A DNA stretch of 64,000 nt, taken from NCBI RefSeq assembly GCF_003340495.1, contig NZ_QASA01000001.1:372001-436000 (forward strand). The letters run 5' to 3'. The position numbers were made by a program, and so were the translations under genes. The notes beneath the pieces were generated by a model, which worked only from the letters and a program-made list of their open reading frames with translations, was not told the origin of the DNA and did not search any database. Each line of letters starts with the position of its first letter. The stretch's first letter is position 1. Positions 1-8,981 of this stretch are shown one piece after another. The stretch comes from Adhaeribacter pallidiroseus. Lineage in GTDB: Bacteria > Bacteroidota > Bacteroidia > Cytophagales > Hymenobacteraceae.

Positions 1-2
1 TC

Positions 3-227
3 ATTGGTTTCGGCAAAAACGTGGGTCAGAATATTTTTAATCAAAATCGGATTTCGGGTGGTTTAGGTTATCAGTTTACCGATGATTTTCAATTGGAATT
101 AAATTACTTGTACCAGATTACGCAACACGGTGCATCCGATCCTGTGTCGGGGAACGGCATATTTGAATACAACCAAGGTTTCCGGCTCGGGGTAGTTTAT
201 AATTTAAATTTTTTAAAAAATGAGTAA
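3..227 (+). CDS. C-terminal end of an outer-membrane beta-barrel protein (DUF2490-like), partial
   Basis: The reading frame is open from the first full codon of the window, so only about the last 74 residues are present and the start lies upstream. The visible part alternates polar and hydrophobic residues, as in amphipathic beta strands: a GLGYQF strand, then LELNYLYQ, a glycine-rich turn, and a final strand RLGVVYNLNFL. Late strands of this kind, ending close to an aromatic or hydrophobic residue, are typical of Bacteroidota DUF2490 outer-membrane proteins. A porin-like protein of another family is possible. The function of DUF2490 proteins is not established. The stop is TAA, and the next gene converges on it after 22 bp. 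Confidence 0.55.
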   Translation: MGFGKNVGQNIFNQNRISGGLGYQFTDDFQLELNYLYQITQHGASDPVSGNGIFEYNQGFRLGVVYNLNFLKNE

Positions 228-249
228 CGCGGGAGCTCCTCCGGCTCTT

Positions 250-1317
250 TTATTCTCTTAATTTTTCGCCTTCGCTTTTATGGGGAGAAGTAGTTACATC
301 TTTATTTAAACCTAAATCTTTCTGAATCTGGGGCGAAGAGTTTTGGGGTTCTAAGCCAAAACGTAAGCGCCACTCCCGAATGCCCGTTTTTAATTCTTTG
401 TATAAGTTTTGCGGTCTTTCGTACCCATACGCCCGGTATTTATTAGGCGATACTTTGCCTTTTTCGGCCACAAATAACGTAAATTCTTGTACCCAGCTTT
501 TAAAAGCCGTCATAAATGGAGCTTCCTGTACCATGTGTTCAGCTTGGTTATCGCTGTATTTCTGGCCTTTGCCGGTGGTACAATGGGTCCAGAGCGCATC
601 TGGCACTTCCACGCCTCCGTAGCGACATTGCCACACCAAAGGGGCGTAAGCATCGCGTTCATTTTCAAAAGGTTCGGTTTCCGGATCAAAGTATTGTTTG
701 TGGCGCAGCAGTTTCGGCCGGCCACTCGCGTCCATTTCATCCGAGCCTTCGTCGCCGTAACAGAAAAAACCGGCGGTGCGGCCTTCCAGGTGGTTCTGGC
801 TCATTTGCTCCCACTGCTCGGTGTGTTCCAGGGCCATGGCTTTTTCGGGATCTTTGTGGGCAATAGTATTTTCGTCGGGATTGCCGCCGTTCATGCAAAC
901 CAATCGGTCGAACAATAATTTTAAATTACTGGTTGGTCCGTACCAGTTTATCGGTCCGATAATCGCCCAGGCATCGGCCATATCCAGACGGGCATACATA
1001 TCCAGGTCCCACAATAAATCTGGTTCCGACGAGCTGTTTTTTTCGTAGCAGTTACAAGGCCAAACGCACAAGGCCATCGACGTAGATACACAGGCATTGC
1101 AGCTTTGAATCCGGGCCCGGCCGTATACATTGCCTAAGTCTTCGTAGTCAATTTCCCATTCGGCTGGTAACAGATCGGCCATTTGCAGCATTAAGGTTCG
1201 GGATTTGCTGTCTACTCCGGGGCAATTATACTGGCGGCGGTCGGAGCCCGAAATAATTAACACGCGGAAAGGTCTTTCGGATGTGGGCAGCTTAGCGTTT
1301 TCGTCGTTTGGTTTCAT
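250..1317 (-). CDS. Flavodoxin-fold NAD(P)H-dependent FMN reductase with a cysteine cluster
   Basis: Cytoplasmic protein of 355 residues that probably moves electrons from NAD(P)H through FMN; the substrate is unknown. The N-terminal segment VLIISGSDRR at about residues 19-28 is the phosphate-binding loop of the flavodoxin/WrbA fold, and a later segment GPINWYGPTSNLKLLFDR matches the typical flavin-contact helix of FMN reductases. Residues 73-90 hold five cysteines spaced C-x2-C-x7-C-x3-C-x-C, similar to the compact cluster motif of iron-sulfur flavoproteins, so an Fe-S cluster is possible but inferred. The C-terminal 150 residues are rich in acidic and aromatic residues and have no obvious motif. 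It starts at ATG 1317, downstream of the glycosyltransferase gene on the same strand (32 bp apart), and may share its transcript. Confidence 0.7.
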   Translation of the reverse strand: MKPNDENAKLPTSERPFRVLIISGSDRRQYNCPGVDSKSRTLMLQMADLLPAEWEIDYEDLGNVYGRARIQSCNACVSTSMALCVWPCNCYEKNSSSEPDLLWDLDMYARLDMADAWAIIGPINWYGPTSNLKLLFDRLVCMNGGNPDENTIAHKDPEKAMALEHTEQWEQMSQNHLEGRTAGFFCYGDEGSDEMDASGRPKLLRHKQYFDPETEPFENERDAYAPLVWQCRYGGVEVPDALWTHCTTGKGQKYSDNQAEHMVQEAPFMTAFKSWVQEFTLFVAEKGKVSPNKYRAYGYERPQNLYKELKTGIREWRLRFGLEPQNSSPQIQKDLGLNKDVTTSPHKSEGEKLRE

Positions 1318-1349
1318 GGTACGGAATAAGGATACAGATACTTTGTTTT

Positions 1350-2048
1350 TTAAATTTTATTCTCCGGTACTAGCTTTTTGTACGTGCGCACTAATTTATT
1401 TTGCGAAAATCCCAGAAAATACATGGTATAAATTAAAAAAAAGATGCCTTGGGTTTTATAAATGCCATTGGTAATGTATTTACGTGCCGAGGTTAAAACC
1501 GGCTTTTTTAAAATTACAAACCGGCCGTTTTTCCGGAGTCGTTTTATAATTTCCTGATCTTCCAGTACGGTATATTTTTCGTTGTAGCCGCCCGCTTGCA
1601 CAAAACTTTCTTTGGTAACAAATAAACTTTGGTCGCCGAACCGAAAAAAAATTGGTTTAAAACGCGTAAACCAGCAATTAGCCTTTAAAAACCAATGGCT
1701 AAAATCGAAACTTAGCAAAAAACAGCCGCTTTGATAACCAGCTTGCACCGCCGCGATAATGTCGGTGGTAAAGCCGGAAGGCGGTATGGTATCGGCGTGT
1801 AAAAAATACAGCACTTTGCCTTTTGCTACAGCCGCCGCTTGGTTCAGTTGTACGGCACGGCCTTTTTGAGTACTTCGTATTACCCGCGCGCCGGCATTTT
1901 GGGCTTGCTCCACCGTGGGGTCGGTGCTGCCGCCATCTACCACAATAACCTCGGTAATAGCGCGGGCCATTCCTTTTTGGTATAAAGCCTGAATGGTTTG
2001 GACGATGTGCTCGTTTTCGTTATATGTAGGGATAATTACACTAATCAC
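1350..2048 (-). CDS. Family 2 glycosyltransferase (TIGR04283-type)
   Basis: A 232-residue GT-A fold glycosyltransferase. The N-terminus MISVIIPTYNE is the classical nucleotide-sugar-binding start of GT2 enzymes. EVIVVDGGSTDPT at about residues 33-45 supplies the first acidic motif, and LHADTIPP near residue 84 is the DxD-like metal-binding site (here HAD). The length and the KGRAVQLNQAA segment fit the TIGR04283 group, which is often found near radical-SAM or selenium-associated genes; none is visible here. The C-terminal part has one hydrophobic stretch (FFLIYTMYFLGF), which suggests membrane association. The acceptor and sugar cannot be told from sequence. No alternative start is better than ATG 2048. 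Confidence 0.8.
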   Translation of the reverse strand: MISVIIPTYNENEHIVQTIQALYQKGMARAITEVIVVDGGSTDPTVEQAQNAGARVIRSTQKGRAVQLNQAAAVAKGKVLYFLHADTIPPSGFTTDIIAAVQAGYQSGCFLLSFDFSHWFLKANCWFTRFKPIFFRFGDQSLFVTKESFVQAGGYNEKYTVLEDQEIIKRLRKNGRFVILKKPVLTSARKYITNGIYKTQGIFFLIYTMYFLGFSQNKLVRTYKKLVPENKI

Positions 2049-2493
2049 CAGTAAATTTTAAAATAATTAACTTTTTACGCGTACGCTCAAGGTTAAATCA
2101 AGCTCTGGGAACGGGAACTGGCAAATAAACTTGGCTAAGGTTTGAGTATTAGTTACATACGGAGTAATATTGTTTAGAGATTATGGTTCCGGATAGTTTA
2201 GAAGTAAATATTTCTAACAATCCGCAACTACTTGTAACCCGCGTGAACTTTATTATTTTGCCTTTTTATTACATGTTGCTTTACCAACTGCTTTTAGCTA
2301 ACTAGTAAATCTTAGCCAAATTTTATTAGAGTTGCGTAGTAATAATTCAGCGATAGAAGCGATGGTTAATAGCTATCTTTCATCATTTTGTGTTGCATTT
2401 GCTTCATTTCAAAAAAGTGCCACAAATTTTTAAATTTTGAAAATCCCGTAATTCCAAAATTAAACCCAATGTATTTCAGACTTACCAGGTAAT
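2049..2493. other. Intergenic gap between divergent genes
   Basis: This stretch of about 445 bp separates the start of the glycosyltransferase gene from the start of the AI-2E-type gene, so it should hold two divergent promoters. I could not find a convincing TTG-N19-TAnnTTTG pair in either direction. One copy of the AT-rich word TTTAAATTT lies near 2430. No ORF with protein-like composition and no strong hairpin was seen. Confidence 0.6.
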
Positions 2494-3573
2494 ATGCAAG
2501 GAGTTTCTATCAACCGAGTGGCGGTAGTGCAGGTAGTGGGCATTTTAACCATTATTATTTTATACTACGGCCGTATATTTCTCGTTCCGTTAGCCTTTGC
2601 TATTTTATTTGCCATGATGTTGTTGCCGGTCAGCCGTAAACTGGAGCAGTGGGGAACAAGCCGGATCACTTCAACCTTGCTGTGTATTGCCTTAATTTTA
2701 TTATTTATTGCGGTCGTATTTTTTATTATTGGTTTGCAAGCGGCTAGTTTATCTGAAGATTTACCGCAGATTCAGCAAAAGTTGCAGCAGTTAGTCAATG
2801 CTGGGCAGCAATGGGTGCAACAGCAATTCGGCGTGGCCCCCCAAGAGCAGATTGCCTTTTTAAAATCGCAGATTTCTAAATTTTCGCAATCTTTTAACAA
2901 GTTTGCTACCGGTTTACTATCCGGCAGTATGGGTATGCTCAGTAGCTTTGCTCTTATCATGATTTATTTCTTTTTTCTGATGTGGAAACGGGAAAAGTAC
3001 GAAGCCTTTTTTTTAAAATTTTCTGATGCCGGAAATCGACCGGAGGCAAAACAGGAACTGCACGAAATAACAAAAGTAGCCTCGCAATATTTAGTAGCCC
3101 GTTTACTATCTATGGTTTTTCTGGCTATATTTTATATGGTGGGTTTTTCCATTATCGGGTTAAAAAATGCCGTAATTATCAGCTTAGTGGCTGTTTTGCC
3201 GACCATTGTGCCCTATATCGGTTCTATTATGGGTGGTTTATTCCCGCTTATCATGGCTTTAGTGGCGGGTTCTTCCAGTATGGTGGTACCAGTAATGGTA
3301 ATATTGGTGCTGGCGCAAATAATTGATAATAATATAATAGAACCCTTAGTAGAAGGTAACAGCCTTAATTTAAGCCCTTTTATAACTATTATCGCCATTG
3401 TGCTGGGAGAGCTCATCTGGGGCATTGCCGGCATGATCTTGTTTATTCCGCTTTTCGCTATAATCCGAATTATTTGCGGCCATATTCCGGCCTTGCACCC
3501 CTACAGTTTCCTGCTCGAAAATGACGTGAAAGAACCGAAGTGGATAGAGAAAGTTAAAGGCTGGTTTAAGTAG
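2494..3573 (+). CDS. AI-2E family (PerM/YdiK-type) membrane transporter
   Basis: An inner-membrane protein of 359 residues with about eight hydrophobic segments: two near residues 11-47, one at 59-82, one at 141-164, one at 199-222, and a C-terminal block at about 225-325. The soluble region around residues 85-140 (EDLPQIQQKLQQLVNAGQQW...) is the helical periplasmic loop typical of the family. The motif PFITIIAIVLGELIWGIAGMILFIPLFAI near the C-terminus is diagnostic of AI-2E/UPF0118 proteins. Members export AI-2 or other small molecules or act as antiporters; the substrate here is unknown. The gene stands alone. It starts at ATG 2494. Confidence 0.85.
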   Translation: MQGVSINRVAVVQVVGILTIIILYYGRIFLVPLAFAILFAMMLLPVSRKLEQWGTSRITSTLLCIALILLFIAVVFFIIGLQAASLSEDLPQIQQKLQQLVNAGQQWVQQQFGVAPQEQIAFLKSQISKFSQSFNKFATGLLSGSMGMLSSFALIMIYFFFLMWKREKYEAFFLKFSDAGNRPEAKQELHEITKVASQYLVARLLSMVFLAIFYMVGFSIIGLKNAVIISLVAVLPTIVPYIGSIMGGLFPLIMALVAGSSSMVVPVMVILVLAQIIDNNIIEPLVEGNSLNLSPFITIIAIVLGELIWGIAGMILFIPLFAIIRIICGHIPALHPYSFLLENDVKEPKWIEKVKGWFK

Positions 3574-3844
3574 AACTAATTGGTAGTGTTTTTAAAAGTA
3601 AAAGCATTTCTGCTGCAGAATTTCTGTTTAGTTGTTCGCATTGTAGCTGGTTTAGGTTAGAATTAAAAAATTCTTTCGGAGAAATCTTTCTACTGGTTGC
3701 GGATGTCTGTAACAAGGTAAGTTAAAAGTATAGCTATAAATTGACAAAACAATTCACGCAGGAGTAAAATTAAGTTTTAAAAAACTTCCCTATTTTCATC
3801 TCATTTCTATTGTTTTCGTTTAAACAGGGCAAAGTGGTGAAATT

Positions 3845-5629
3845 ATGAAAGAAAATGTAAGCGATTACTTGTTAAAGCGCATAGCTGCCTGGGGCGTGAC
3901 CCGGATGTTTGGTTATCCTGGTGATGGAATTAACGGCATTATGGGCGCATTAGACCGAATGGAGAATCCGATTGAATTTATCCAAACCCGGCACGAAGAA
4001 ATGGCTTCTTTAATGGCTTGTGCGCACGCCAAATTTACGAAACAAGTGGGTGTTTGTATTGCTACTTCTGGTCCGGGAGCGATTCATTTATTAAATGGTC
4101 TTTACGATGCCAAGCTCGATCATCAACCGGTAGTAGCCCTGGTGGGGCAAAAAGCACTAACGGCTTTAGGGGGCAATAGCCAGCAAGAAGTTGATTTAAT
4201 GTCTTTGTTTAAAGATGTTGCTTCCGAGTATATCCAAATGGCCGTTGATCCGGCACAAATTCGGCACTTGATTGATCGGGCCTTCCGGATTGCCATTTCC
4301 CAGCGTACCGTAACCTGCATTATCATTCCGAACGATTTACAAACCAAAGAATACCAAGAACCACCGCATAAACAACAAACCATTCATTCTGGCATCGGCT
4401 ATTCGGCACCGCGGGTACTGCCCCAAAAAGCCGATTTAGAAAAAGCCGCGGCTATATTGAACGCCAGCGAAAAAGTAGCCATTCTGGTGGGAGCCGGAGC
4501 CTTGCACGCCGCAGAAGAAGTAATAGAAATTGCTGAGTTACTCGGTGCCGGTGTAGCCAAAGCTTTTCTAGGGAAAACGGTTTTACCCGATAATTTGCCT
4601 TTTGTAACGGGGGCCATTGGTTTGTTTGGTACCAATGCCTCCCACGACATGATGCAAAACTGCGATACCCTGCTGATGATTGGGTCAAGTTTCCCGTATG
4701 CCGAATTTTTGCCGGAAGAAGGTAAAGCCCGTGGCATTCAGATTGAGTTAGATGGGCGTATGCAAAGTATTCGTTACCCGATGGAAGTAAATTTAACCGG
4801 TGATAGTGCCGAAACGTTAAAAGCTTTAATTCCGCTGGTTAAGCGTAAATCGGATCGCAGTTGGCAACTGCGGATTGAAAAAAATGTGCAAGCTTGGTGG
4901 CAATTAGTAAACGTTTGGGCTCAGCGGGAGGCTAATCCGGTAAATCCCCGGTTATTGTTTGAGGAACTTTCGCCGCTTTTACCAGATAATTGCATAATCA
5001 CCTGCGATTCGGGTTCAACTTCGAGCTGGACAGCGCAGCATATTCGCATTCGCAAAGGCATGCAATTTTCAGTTTCCGGTACGCTGGCTACCATGGGTTG
5101 TTCCGTGCCTTATGCCATAGCCGCTAAATTTGCTCATCCTGCGCAAGCAGTTTTTGCTTTTTCAGGAGATGGAGCCATGCAAATGGGCGGTAATAACGAG
5201 TTGTTAACAGTTCAGAAGTACTGGAAAAAATGGCAGAATCCTAAATTTATCTTGCTGGTACTCAATAACCGGGATCTTAACTTTGTAACTTGGGAACAAA
5301 GGTTAATGCAAGGCGATCCTAAGTTTATCGAGTCGCAGGTGTTGCCAGAATTTAATTACGCCCAATATGCGGAATCTTTAGGGTTTGTTGGTATTAGGGT
5401 AGAACATCCCGATCAGGTAGCTGCTGCCTGGGAGACTGCTTTGCAAGCTGACCGTCCTGTCGTTATCGATGCTCTTACTGATCCGGAAGTATTAACTTTC
5501 ACCCCGGACGTGGCTAAAGAGTTTGCTCAAAAATTAGCCCAAGCTATTGAGAAAGGTGATGAGGCGGCGTTACAACACCTGGAAGATCCCTTACGTCAAG
5601 CTGTCAATCAAGCTCTACAGCAGAACTAG
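3845..5629 (+). CDS. Thiamine-pyrophosphate-requiring enzyme, pyruvate oxidase (PoxB)-like
   Basis: A 594-residue TPP enzyme with the three usual domains: PYR (about 1-175), a central Rossmann-like domain (about 195-330) and PP (about 360-540). The TPP-activating glutamate is in QTRHEEMA near residue 50. The magnesium/TPP motif starts at GDGAMQMGG near residue 441 and ends at LNNRD about 30 residues later. Overall it resembles pyruvate oxidase (ubiquinone) or acetolactate-synthase-like decarboxylases. The last part carries an Ala/Gln/Leu-rich helix that could be a membrane-binding tail as in PoxB, but this is inference. Substrate specificity cannot be assigned. The gene is monocistronic, with its own strong terminator just downstream. 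Confidence 0.8.
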   Translation: MKENVSDYLLKRIAAWGVTRMFGYPGDGINGIMGALDRMENPIEFIQTRHEEMASLMACAHAKFTKQVGVCIATSGPGAIHLLNGLYDAKLDHQPVVALVGQKALTALGGNSQQEVDLMSLFKDVASEYIQMAVDPAQIRHLIDRAFRIAISQRTVTCIIIPNDLQTKEYQEPPHKQQTIHSGIGYSAPRVLPQKADLEKAAAILNASEKVAILVGAGALHAAEEVIEIAELLGAGVAKAFLGKTVLPDNLPFVTGAIGLFGTNASHDMMQNCDTLLMIGSSFPYAEFLPEEGKARGIQIELDGRMQSIRYPMEVNLTGDSAETLKALIPLVKRKSDRSWQLRIEKNVQAWWQLVNVWAQREANPVNPRLLFEELSPLLPDNCIITCDSGSTSSWTAQHIRIRKGMQFSVSGTLATMGCSVPYAIAAKFAHPAQAVFAFSGDGAMQMGGNNELLTVQKYWKKWQNPKFILLVLNNRDLNFVTWEQRLMQGDPKFIESQVLPEFNYAQYAESLGFVGIRVEHPDQVAAAWETALQADRPVVIDALTDPEVLTFTPDVAKEFAQKLAQAIEKGDEAALQHLEDPLRQAVNQALQQN

Positions 5630-5665
5630 TTCCATGCAGGTTATTTTTATTTTTCGACTAAAAAC

Positions 5666-5693
5666 AATAAAGGCCGGTTAACCGGCCTTTATT
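5666..5693 (+). terminator. Perfect 28-bp palindromic terminator after the TPP enzyme
   Basis: An uninterrupted palindrome centred on GGCCGGTTAACCGGCC, flanked by AATAAA and TTTATT, begins 36 bp after the stop codon and is followed by TTTAAAAATAA. The GC-rich core plus T-rich flanks fit a Rho-independent terminator; being symmetric, it could work in both directions. Confidence 0.8.
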
Positions 5694-5717
5694 TTAAAAA
5701 TAATCAAAAAAATAGTT

Positions 5718-5760
5718 TTAAGTAAATGGACACAAGTAGTAAGACACAGGTATCAAGACA
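5718..5760 (+). repeat. Dispersed repeat copy R1
   Basis: Copy of an intergenic repeat that begins TTAAGTAAATGGACACAAG and continues GTAAGACACAGGTATCAAGAC. It matches R3 (41561-41602, opposite strand) at about 36 of 42 positions and shares blocks with R2 (18804-18847) and R4 (38285-38310). It is not coding and lies just after a terminator. Confidence 0.65.
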
Positions 5761-5851
5761 AAATAAAATATAATAAATTAAATATCAGTGATTTTACCTT
5801 GTATTTTCAATATTGGAATGTATATTTTAATTTGTCCTTTTACTTAGTTTA

Positions 5852-6343
5852 CTAGCTTGCTTTATTTAAAAGTAAAGAATACTCAAATGGATAAGCAATG
5901 GCCTGCTCTGAATTTGTTTTATGCGAGGCAATAATGCGGTTTACATAATGCACCGATTGCATCAAATTACTTTTTATTAAAGAATTGGGAATCCGAATGG
6001 TATAATGGCCATTTACTAAAGAATAATGGGTGCGGCGCAAATCATGCATTGGGTTTTTATCCGTAACCGGTACCTGGGTTCCTTCTATTTCTATGGTTAT
6101 TTTAGATTCAGGAATAGAAATTACCATCTGTTCCTGATTGGTAAATCGCTCTAATCTGGCTTTAATACCCAGCTTAATTAATTCGTATTGTAAAGCTTTA
6201 GCCTGCGGTAAAACGCGGGGTGCAGAAGAACTTGCTAAATTATTTTTGGCCCAAGTGCTAAAGTTTAAATAGTAATAGATAACGAAGGCGCTGGTAAAGC
6301 AAATAATCAAGGATCCCATATAATTAAGTATTAGTATTTTCAA
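5852..6343 (-). CDS. Hypothetical membrane-anchored protein
   Basis: Not recognised. The 163-residue product starts with a hydrophobic segment (about residues 4-27, ILILNYMGSLIICFTSAFVIYYY) that should be a signal anchor. The rest looks like a small soluble alpha/beta domain, with a basic stretch and strand-like segments such as MVISIPESKITIEIEG and HYTIRIPNSLI. Residues around 40-47 read SAPRVLPQ, an eight-residue string also found in the TPP enzyme upstream. The gene lies between AT-rich gaps with no partner on the same strand except a second orphan gene upstream at 6559. The start at ATG 6343 puts the anchor right at the N-terminus. Confidence 0.55.
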   Translation of the reverse strand: MKILILNYMGSLIICFTSAFVIYYYLNFSTWAKNNLASSSAPRVLPQAKALQYELIKLGIKARLERFTNQEQMVISIPESKITIEIEGTQVPVTDKNPMHDLRRTHYSLVNGHYTIRIPNSLIKSNLMQSVHYVNRIIASHKTNSEQAIAYPFEYSLLLNKAS

Positions 6344-6558
6344 ATATATAAAAATAGGTGTATTAAATCAACAAAAATGAGTAAAATTTAAAAAATCAGA
6401 TTAGCATTTACTTAAAAGAGAAAGGGTACAGAATAGCTGTTATTTATAAAAAAAATTTTGGTTCCACTTTACTAATTCGACTGCGGGAGACTTAAATCGA
6501 AAGTAATCTACTATCGACTGACCTTAATCTTTCTACTGAATACCAGCAATCTAACTGA

Positions 6559-6846
6559 TTAAAGATTAGCGTACATATACTCCCGAGCAGGAGTGCTTTG
6601 CTTCATTTCTTTTTGTTGTTTTTCTCTCGGCATAATTTCTTTAGCCTGTTGCAAATACTTACGAGCAATAAGGGTACGCTCAGAGCTAGCAATTACGCCT
6701 TGTCCTTCGTATAAATAACAAGAAATTAAATCTTCAGGTCTTTTCTTTTTAAAAAGCAAGCTATAAATGGTATGCACTAAGTAAAGTTTTCTGGTTGATA
6801 GATCCGCAACCAAAAAATATTCTTCCGGATCGTAAAATTGTTTCAT
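6559..6846 (-). CDS. Small hypothetical protein
   Basis: Not recognised. A 95-residue protein, basic and predicted soluble. The first half (FYDPEEYFLVADLSTRKLYLVHTIYSLLF) has strand-like hydrophobic patterns, and the second half is a charged helix (ARKYLQQAKEIMPREKQQKEMKQ) suited to coiled-coil or nucleic-acid contact. Codon use resembles the neighbours. It lies 215 bp upstream of another orphan gene on the same strand, in an AT-rich gene-poor stretch. The reading frame could be lineage-restricted; nothing in the context gives a role. Confidence 0.45.
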   Translation of the reverse strand: MKQFYDPEEYFLVADLSTRKLYLVHTIYSLLFKKKRPEDLISCYLYEGQGVIASSERTLIARKYLQQAKEIMPREKQQKEMKQSTPAREYMYANL

Positions 6847-7290
6847 GTAAATAGTAGCGTATAAGTTTTACAATAAGTGTGGCTTAATTAAGTTAGAAAG
6901 AAATACATTTAAAATTTACTATATACTAGCACTTTATTAAGTATTGTTTCTGATTAACTTTAATACAAAGAAATTGTATTAATCAGTAACAAAGTGCTTT
7001 AAAGGGTATTAAATCAGCTATTATCTTATAAGTTATATTAGAATCTGATAAAAGTAATAAAACCAAGGATAATTGCATTAAACTAAGCAGTTAGTGGCAA
7101 TTAAGCTTACCTGAAACAAGCAGTTTTACTTATCTAACAATAGGCTTTAAACAATATTTAAGTTTAACTGATAGTTAATCAAATAGCTTTTTAAATAGAT
7201 ATCTGCTATAAACAATTTATGAGCCAGAAGTACCAAAAGATCTTAATTTGAAATTTTTTTTATGTTCCTACTTAATTTATTTTTCACTAC
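6847..7290. other. AT-rich intergenic gap
   Basis: About 444 bp of strongly AT-rich DNA between divergent genes. It is full of TTTAA and TATAA words but has no ORF with protein-like composition, no GC-rich hairpin and no clear promoter consensus. I see nothing that can be supported here beyond its role as a divergent promoter region. Confidence 0.5.
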
Positions 7291-8243
7291 ATGCTAAAGA
7301 TTGCCTGGACTACCCAATTTGCTCATGTTTTACCACCTGGGCACCGCTTTCCAATGCTTAAATATGAACTTTTGCCGCAGCAATTACTACACGAAGGAAC
7401 CATTGAACACAACAATTTATTTGAACCCCAACCTTTACCCGAAAGCATTATTGTAGCTACCCACGATCCGGTTTATTGGCAACGTTTAAAAGGGTTGGAA
7501 TTAAGCCCTTCAGAAATTAGAAAAACCGGTTTTCCGTTGAGCCAAGAATTAGTAGAACGCGAAGTAGTTATTATGAATGGTACGGTACAGGCTGCTTTGT
7601 TTGCCCAGGAATTTGGAATTGCTATGAATGTAGCGGGGGTACACATCATGCATTTACCAACCGCGGAGAAGGTTTTTGTCTTTTGAATGATATGGCCATT
7701 GCGGCCAATTATTTGTTAGAGCAAGAGCGAGCTAAAAAAATCTTAATCGTGGATTTAGATGTACACCAAGGCAATGGAACCGCTCAGATCTTTGCAACTG
7801 AACCACGGGTGTTTACTTTTAGCATGCACGGCGATCATAATTATCCTTTGCATAAAGAAAAATCGGATGTAGATATTCCCTTGCCCGATGGTATAGAAGA
7901 TGCCGCTTATTTAAAAATTTTATTCGAACAATTACCTCGCTTAATAGACCAGGTACGGCCAGACTTTATTTTCTACCAAGCCGGTGTGGATATTTTAAAT
8001 ACGGATAAGCTAGGAAGATTGAAAGTAACGCTGCAAGGCTGTAAAACCCGGGATAAATTTGTATTGGAAACGTGTAAACAAAACCAAATCCCGGTGGCGG
8101 TAAGTATGGGCGGAGGCTACTCCGAAAAAATTGCCACCATCGTGGAAGCTCACGCAAACACCTTTCGACTGGCGCAGTACTTATTTTTTAAATTTTTATA
8201 TCACAGCGGCCCTCGGGTTTTGCCTAAGCTGTTGTTGGGTTAG
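7291..8243 (+). pseudogene. Class II histone-deacetylase/acetoin-utilisation-like hydrolase, frameshifted
   Basis: Two overlapping frames together make one deacetylase of about 317 residues: 7291 to about 7637 gives the N-terminal part, and the second frame runs to 8243. Near 7640 the second frame reads GTHHAFTNRGEGFCLLNDMA, the family signature with its paired histidines. The first frame instead runs into TGA at 7684-7686. One extra G in the G5 run at 7635-7639 would join them exactly. The downstream half keeps LIVDLDVHQGNG (metal-binding Asp/His) and GGGYSEK. The last 17 residues (after LAQYLFF) exceed the usual C-terminus. Either a real pseudogene or a homopolymer consensus error. It converges with the methyltransferase gene of the PKS cassette. 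Confidence 0.8.
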
Positions 8244-8267
8244 ATGATAAAGGTAAAAGAACGCTTA

Positions 8268-8981
8268 CTATTGAAAAAGAATAGCTTGCCACCGGAAAGC
8301 CCATTGCCAACGTAGCTGGTAGCGCGAGAAACCGGCCGCTTGAAACAATTTTTTTAATTCTGGCCGGCGAAAGGCCCTTAGTACCGACAAGGGTGCATCA
8401 TTCTTTACCAGGTACGATCGGGAGAAAAAGTAAGTGAGCCATTTAATAGAATAATAAGCCAGGGGGTGGCGATGAATATCGTTGATGATAATAGCCAACT
8501 GCGCTTGCTGCTTTAATTGTTGTAATAATTTTTGCAATTGTGCATCGGTAAAATGATGACAGAACAAACTGCATATTATAATGTCGTAGTGATTTTTCTG
8601 AAAACTAGCACTAAAAATATCTGTTTCCAGAAAATGAATGTTGGTAATATCAGCGCAGGTTTGTTGCGCATACTTAATCATAACGGGGTTGGCATCTACC
8701 CCGGTTAAGGTAGCATTGATATTTTTCTCAAAAGCCCATTCTGCTACTTCGCGCAAAATATCACCACCCCCACAGCCTAGATCAGCAATTTGCAGAGTGG
8801 TTCGTAATTCCGGATTAAGCAAGCCATCTTTCCATAAGATATCCAAAGCATGTGTTACCACTTCGTTGCCACCTAACCACTTATTAATAAATTCCAACTC
8901 TTCCAGGTTACGACGGAGCGCAGAACCATCTACATTAGGATCGTCCATTAACTCAGGAGTGGTTGACCTGTTCTTAAACAT
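8268..8981 (-). CDS. Class I SAM-dependent methyltransferase of the type III PKS cassette
   Basis: A 237-residue Rossmann methyltransferase. Motif I IADLGCGGGDILREVAEWA lies at about residues 67-85, followed by GVDANPVM (acidic residue binding the SAM ribose), and IIICSLFCHHF is the post-II strand. Its start overlaps the end of the PKS gene by 8 bp, so the two are translationally coupled and should act on the same product. In Bacillus BpsA-BpsB and Streptomyces SrsA-SrsB a methyltransferase modifies the alkylpyrone or phenolic lipid made by a type III PKS; by analogy this enzyme may O- or C-methylate such a lipid, but that is inference. Confidence 0.85.
   Translation of the reverse strand: MFKNRSTTPELMDDPNVDGSALRRNLEELEFINKWLGGNEVVTHALDILWKDGLLNPELRTTLQIADLGCGGGDILREVAEWAFEKNINATLTGVDANPVMIKYAQQTCADITNIHFLETDIFSASFQKNHYDIIICSLFCHHFTDAQLQKLLQQLKQQAQLAIIINDIHRHPLAYYSIKWLTYFFSRSYLVKNDAPLSVLRAFRRPELKKLFQAAGFSRYQLRWQWAFRWQAILFQ

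Noticed and set aside
487-918. Overlapping plus-strand frames opposite the FMN reductase
   Set aside because: They are antisense shadows of a well-supported gene whose motifs read correctly on the minus strand.
5666-5693. 28-bp palindrome as a mobile-element end
   Set aside because: It is directly downstream of a gene end with T-rich flanks, a normal terminator arrangement.
7291-8243. Two separate genes for the deacetylase halves
   Set aside because: The family signature spans the junction when one base is added, so it is one gene with a frameshift.
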